The notes below the pieces were generated by a model that was not told the origin of the DNA, ran no database searches, and saw only the letters and a list, made by a program, of their open reading frames with translations. A DNA stretch of 7,471 nucleotides. It comes from Desulfobacteraceae bacterium (GTDB lineage: Bacteria > Desulfobacterota > Desulfobacteria > Desulfobacterales > Desulfosalsimonadaceae). The stretch spans positions 1-7,471 of the forward strand of contig DAIEHU010000069.1 of the NCBI GenBank assembly GCA_027353395.1, written 5' to 3'. This document shows, piece by piece, positions 6,681 through 7,471 of the stretch. The position numbers and the translations under genes were made by a program. Each line of letters starts with the position of its first letter. The first letter of the stretch is position 1.

Positions 6681-6692
6681 TTCATTATTCAT

Positions 6693-7471
6693 CTAACACC
6701 CGATATATCGCGAGATCACCAGACGCTGCACTTCTGATGTGCCTTCGCCGATATCGAGCAGCTTCTGGTCCCGAAAAAACCGCTCCACATTATATTCCTT
6801 CATAAGGCCGTACCCGCCGTGAATCTGAACCGCATTATCGGCCACCCGGCCCATGAGTTCGGAGCAATAAACCTTGGCCATGGCCGCTTCCTTCTGGAAT
6901 GGTCTGTGATGGTCTTTTAACCAGCAGGCTTTGTAGAGCAGATTCCGGGCGCATTCCAGCTCAATGGCGGCATCCGCGAGTTTAAAGGCGATGGCCTGGT
7001 ATTTGGAAATGGGCTTGCCGAACTGCTCGCGATTTTTGGCGTATTTCAGGGCCGACTCGTATGCGCCCTGTGCTCCGCCCAACCCCATGGATCCGATGGA
7101 CAATCTGCCGCCATCCAGGGTGGAAAGCATCTGATGGAACCCGTTGCCCTCTTCTCCCAGAATATTGTCTTTTGGGATCCGGACATCGTCAAAATACAAT
7201 TCCGCCGTGTTGGACGCCCGCCACATCATTTTTTTATGCATGGAAACCGCCTTGAATCCAGGCGTTCCATGCTCCACCAGAAAACAACTGTAAATATTCT
7301 TGCCATCGGGCTTTTTCCCGGTCACGGCCTGAACCGTAACCCCAAGAGACAGATCGCAGGCCGCATTGGTGATGAAAATCTTGGACCCGTTGATGATCCA
7401 CTTGTTGCCATCCAGCACGGCCGTGGTCTTGCTGCCTCCGGCGTCCGATCCGGCCGTGGGTTCCGTAAGCC
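6693..7471 (-). CDS. Acyl-CoA dehydrogenase, partial (C-terminal 258 residues); probable isovaleryl-/short-branched-chain acyl-CoA dehydrogenase
   Basis: An FAD-dependent dehydrogenase whose N-terminal helical domain lies outside the window. The reading frame is open to the edge and starts with LTEPTAGSDAGG, the first family signature, so the GTG at 7418 is internal and not a start. It continues with NGSKIFITNA (beta-domain), AKNREQFGKPISKYQAIAFK (FAD and dimer contact region), the second signature QIHGGYGLMKEYNVERFFRD, and the end DIGEGTSEVQRLVISRYIGC. Electrons would pass to electron-transfer flavoprotein. In this operon the expected substrate is isovaleryl-CoA. However, Glu in IGEGTSE (codon 6744-6746) sits at the catalytic position of short- and medium-chain enzymes, whereas isovaleryl-CoA dehydrogenases have Ala or Gly there and use a Glu in an earlier helix. 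That earlier site reads LDGGRLSIG here, without the Glu. Butyryl- or methylbutyryl-type substrates therefore remain possible. Confidence 0.9.
   Translation of the reverse strand, partial: LTEPTAGSDAGGSKTTAVLDGNKWIINGSKIFITNAACDLSLGVTVQAVTGKKPDGKNIYSCFLVEHGTPGFKAVSMHKKMMWRASNTAELYFDDVRIPKDNILGEEGNGFHQMLSTLDGGRLSIGSMGLGGAQGAYESALKYAKNREQFGKPISKYQAIAFKLADAAIELECARNLLYKACWLKDHHRPFQKEAAMAKVYCSELMGRVADNAVQIHGGYGLMKEYNVERFFRDQKLLDIGEGTSEVQRLVISRYIGC

Noticed and set aside
7416..7418. GTG as a start codon for the dehydrogenase
   Set aside because: The frame upstream continues to the window edge and encodes the conserved LTEPTAGSDAGG signature, so the gene begins outside the window.

Overview
The window is a tightly packed block of genes that all read on the minus strand, so the transcription order runs from high to low coordinates. 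It holds seven protein genes, two of them cut by the window edges. The content is a leucine/isovalerate (branched-chain acyl-CoA) degradation cluster. Its moderately GC-rich bacterial coding style, the DUF6125-like gene and the ATP-dependent acetoacetate activation gene remind me of Desulfobacterota (sulfate-reducing or related anaerobic deltaproteobacteria). That placement is inference from memory of similar loci and was not computed.

Layout in transcription order: an acyl-CoA dehydrogenase (7471 to 6693, N-terminus outside the window); a methylglutaconyl-CoA hydratase of the AUH/LiuC type (6669 to 5887); a biotin-dependent carboxyltransferase of the methylcrotonyl-CoA carboxylase beta type (5820 to 4219); a divergent HMG-CoA lyase-like TIM-barrel protein (4209 to 3190); acetoacetyl-CoA synthetase (3162 to 1207); a 168-base gap with a 23-bp inverted repeat and a possible promoter; a DUF6125-like cysteine-rich protein (1038 to 274); and the first 91 codons of a second crotonase-fold protein (274 to beyond 1), which overlaps the previous stop codon.

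Read as a pathway: acyl-CoA dehydrogenase would make 3-methylcrotonyl-CoA from isovaleryl-CoA. The carboxyltransferase, with a biotin carboxylase partner not present here, would make 3-methylglutaconyl-CoA, and the hydratase HMG-CoA. The lyase-like protein would cleave this to acetyl-CoA and acetoacetate, and acetoacetyl-CoA synthetase would reactivate acetoacetate to acetoacetyl-CoA for thiolysis. Gaps of 9 to 66 bases, each with a purine-rich ribosome binding site, support one operon for the first five genes. The last two genes look like a translationally coupled pair that may have its own promoter.

The main points of interest are the lyase-like protein, which lacks the catalytic cysteine of known HMG-CoA lyases; a dehydrogenase whose catalytic glutamate is placed as in short-chain rather than isovaleryl-CoA dehydrogenases; the absent biotin subunit; the uncharacterised cysteine-rich protein paired with a divergent crotonase; and two intergenic repeat elements. 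I see no RNA genes, CRISPR arrays, insertion sequences or clear intrinsic terminators.
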